Positions 61,006 to 64,000 of a stretch of 64,000 bases of DNA are shown one piece after another. The position numbers and the translations under genes are program-made. This stretch comes from Casuarius casuarius. Taxonomy: Eukaryota; Chordata; Aves; Casuariiformes; Casuariidae. The notes under the pieces are model-generated. The model saw only the letters and a program-made list of their open reading frames with translations. It did no database searches and was not told the DNA's origin. The stretch covers positions 6,374,937 to 6,438,936 of the forward strand of contig PTFA01000012.1 of the NCBI GenBank assembly GCA_003342895.1, in the 5' to 3' direction. Within the stretch, counting starts at the first letter, position 1. Every line of letters begins with the position of its first letter.

Positions 61006-64000
61006 CCAGAGNTGTTTTCATCTCTGCGTAAGCTGGAAATTGCAAGTCCTTGTTAACTTTTGGATCTAAAAGATCCAGAAAAACCCAAGAAATAAAACTC
61101 TGCTGCCTAGTAATGCTCTTCATTTTGCATGATTTTATCAAGCCTTCCTTTCTGCATCTCCTCCTGCAATTTTTTTTAAGACTGCTTATGATGGAACAAC
61201 TATTTCTGTGTCTCTGTCAGTTCTGTCAAATTAGAATAGTCTTTGCTCTTCTTTTCCATAGGCAACTATAGCACCTCCCATGGAGCTTTCACTTCAGGTT
61301 GATATTTTTGTGAAAGTCACAAGGTAGCATGTCAAGACAGACTGAGATAAAAGTAGACTTGAGGATCTTTTCTGAATAAATGAACAAGAGCTGTTTTCAG
61401 GGACTTGTTCCTACTCACAGATCGACAGCAATAGGAACAGTCTGCACGGATAGAAAGGCTATGACTCTTACCCTGCAGTGACATTTGGATGGGAGCAGTG
61501 CCTATTTTCAGGGATCCAGTCGCACAGCTGGATCCACATCCAGCATATGTCTGTTTACACTGAAGTAATAAATCAGGTCTTAGGTACAAACTAAGCTTCT
61601 GGCTTCTGTCCCAGATGGCTGCAGTGAAAATGCAAAGGGAAAATAAGAGCAGAATTAAGGCTGCTGTCCCAGTCTACTTCCTGCCCATGTAATGCTCCTT
61701 GATGGTGACCATACGTAAAGCTGATTTCTCTCTATCCCTTCAAAGTCTCTCCTGTTTTGTATGCTAAATTTCATGAATGGCATTATTTTCCTTTGTTTTT
61801 GAAGAAATTTAGATTATATTAAAAATATCAAATGGTCAGTTAAATGCGTCATGTTGGAAAACCTGCAGAGGAGTAAATTTTCCTCATTCTCTTAACTTGG
61901 ATTCCTTTGGTTTTAACTTGTACAATTTTGGTATGACTGCCTGTCACTGCAATTCTATACCATTTCCTACACATGTGCTTGGACATGTGTATATGAATCA
62001 AATAATCTATAGGGGATTTTGATTAAGCTCTAATACTTCTATAAGTAAAGTATCTAGCACCAGAAAAGAAAAAAAACATTATTGCAAGCTAATGCTAATA
62101 AATGGCAATAATGAAAAATTATTTTTCTGTTTCATAACAGAAATTTTTGCTGTAAATTTTCTCATCACTGAATGAGTCTATTTAAAGCCTATATGGACTT
62201 AAGCAAATGCATTTATAACCTGAAAATGTATTAGTTGACCCTTTATGCTCATAACACTCTCAGTGTTTAAGTCCATCTGTATTTTTTCCTATAGATTTTC
62301 TCTCTTCCTTTGCCACTTTATTTGCTGAAATGTTGCTCTTCAAGAAAAAGCCACTGAGCAATGTGCTTTTGAAGGATAGATTTAGGAGTCTTATTTTCAC
62401 TGTATCATAGATAGCTGTTCTTTCCTTACTCATAAATAGAACAAAGTTTTAAGTTTTGAATTTTTTTTTAACGTTAAGTTACAGTAAAACCAGTTGGGAA
62501 AAAAAATCTCACTTCTTAAAGTCATCCTTTAAATAGGACATTTACAGTATTTTGGTATGATTTACCTCTTATTTTAGTACTTATGAGTTGATCACATTTT
62601 AATCATAGCAAATGACAGGCTCCAGCTTCCTGCAGAAGTTTGGAGTCAGATCCTTAATGATAATCCCTCTGACATGATCATATTCTAACCACTGCAAAAT
62701 AAGCAAATACACATGCCATTGCTTATGGCTACTTCATACACATAGTCTTCTGCATTTCTAAACTTCCTTAATGGCATTATCTTCAAAAATGCTTTAAAGT
62801 ATTTGTGGGATATATTTGGAGTTGACAGTTTGCCTGNAGAAGATACAGCAGTTTATATGGTCTCCCATCCTAACTCTGTTTCAGTATATAGGATATGACA
62901 CTTCAAGTCTGAATCTCAACACCAGCAGCCTGTTGTATTACTATGTCATATTCACAGTACTTTCTCCAGAGATTTAAGTGTCTAGAATTATAAATAATCT
63001 GGTGCTTTGTCAAATAACTCTTCAGCTCAGGTTCAATTTAGGTTACTTCTTTTTCTCCTGTGAAATCCCTGGATCACTCTAATCTTCACTTCAGTTTCCT
63101 TAAACTGAAGATTTTGAGTTACCCTAAACCATACTTTCACTGATCTTCTTAAAATGAGGATGGGATTAAGCCCAGTCATTACAAGTAGCTTACTTTTGTT
63201 CTTTTTCTCTCCTATTTAAACTCTTTAGCTAGCTGCTTACATCTTCTTTGTCTTCTGCCGCCCCTTTGGAACAGAGGAGTCCAGCAGAATGACCTGTGTT
63301 TAGTGATACTTTGGAGAGTGGTTTGCCCGTAAATCCTAGTCAGTAACTAGCTGTTCTTTAAATTGTTTTGACTCTCAAAGGTTTGAAACTCTGTGAAGCA
63401 TTTCACTGCAAAGGTAACTTTTAGTGAAAGACACAACAGCAAAACAGCATAGGTTTTATTCTGTCTTAGTTCCTGAATTTACAAGTCTTACTAATATCAA
63501 ATAGCTCGTGGCATTTCCTCTCTGTGAAATTATCATCTTGGTGTAATTAAGGATATCAGGATTAAGATCATATTCTGAACAGCCAGGCCATTTAATCTTT
63601 GATTTTAAGGTTTTTGTAACTAAGTAGCATTGCAGGATGAGTGTCATAAGCACAAATCTAATTCCTGCACTGAAATCACTATCAAAAACATACAATTTGT
63701 TCCAAGATCAGTTCCTGAGAAATACTGCTACTCATTCTGAATAATCCCCATTAGTTCCTGCTTTTGTAAAAGACTCCTGATACATATGAAAATAACAAAT
63801 TAAGAAAGAACTTTAACCTCACAAGCTATCCCCATGTGGCAGGAACCTAGGATCTTGGTGGTTTTCTTAGTTTCTCTTGCTATTTTCCCTTTATGCAAAA
63901 GGAGTTAACTTTTTTTTAGAGGCATTAGAAAATATTTTGCAGCTTGTAGTACGTAGGGGATTGGGGTGGCATGAATACTTTGTGAATGCTTGGACTGTGT
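61006..64000. other. AT-rich non-coding sequence, no gene seen
   Basis: Frames are at most 85 codons. N bases lie at 61012 and 62837 only. No exon, RNA gene or repeat is recognised up to the window end. Confidence 0.6.

Noticed and set aside
1..64000. CRISPR array, operon, phage or bacterial features
   Set aside because: No regularly spaced direct repeats, no long adjacent open frames and no ribosome-binding-site pattern. CR1 and MIR-type repeats point to a vertebrate nuclear genome.
1..64000. Endogenous retrovirus
   Set aside because: No paired LTRs, primer-binding site or gag/pol-like frame was seen. The only reverse-transcriptase traces belong to CR1-type LINEs.

Overview
This window looks like non-coding vertebrate nuclear DNA, most likely from a bird. 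The sequence is AT-rich and dense in stop codons. Interspersed repeats are sparse, and the clearest one is a decayed CR1 LINE, the dominant retrotransposon of birds. Older amniote repeats are also present: a MIR-type SINE tail, an L3/CR1-clade LINE tail and palindromic ancient repeats. CR1 and these older repeats also occur in crocodilians and turtles. Low repeat density favours a bird, but the sequence alone does not prove it.

I found no protein-coding gene, rRNA, tRNA or CRISPR array that I can support. All open reading frames are short (the longest is 181 codons). Many overlap on both strands in GC-rich patches, and none translates to a protein I recognise. The window could be intergenic (a gene desert) or lie inside a very large intron. 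A few splice-site pairs, chiefly a 15-nt one at 27985-27999, are listed as candidates only.

Layout. 1-9 kb: AT-rich DNA with a palindromic MITE-like element (3151-3447) and an old CR1 3-prime end (about 3936-4260). 9-18 kb: mixed sequence with a poly(A) tract, GC-rich patches (9.6-9.9, 10.5-10.65, 13.7-14.0 and 16.0-16.5 kb) and a MIR-like tail at 16.55 kb. 18.4-22.1 kb: a cluster of GC- and CpG-rich patches whose strongest part (20281-20770) meets the usual CpG-island criteria by hand count. 22-38 kb: AT-rich DNA with SINE remnants and short hairpins. 38.7 kb: an ancient palindromic repeat. 40.6 kb: an uninterrupted run of 51 T. 41.1-41.6 kb: a second CpG-rich patch. 50.2-50.7 kb: a probable old CR1 endonuclease-region fragment. 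55.9-57.25 kb: the clearest mobile element, an internally deleted CR1 with endonuclease, reverse-transcriptase and 3-prime parts. 60.8-61.0 kb: an L3/CR1-clade tail. The rest is unassigned.

There are no genes to form a pathway. The notable signals are the orphan CpG-rich cluster, two almost identically built short palindromes (one central T each), and a sharp rise in isolated N bases after about 29 kb. I found no evidence of a new biological system.
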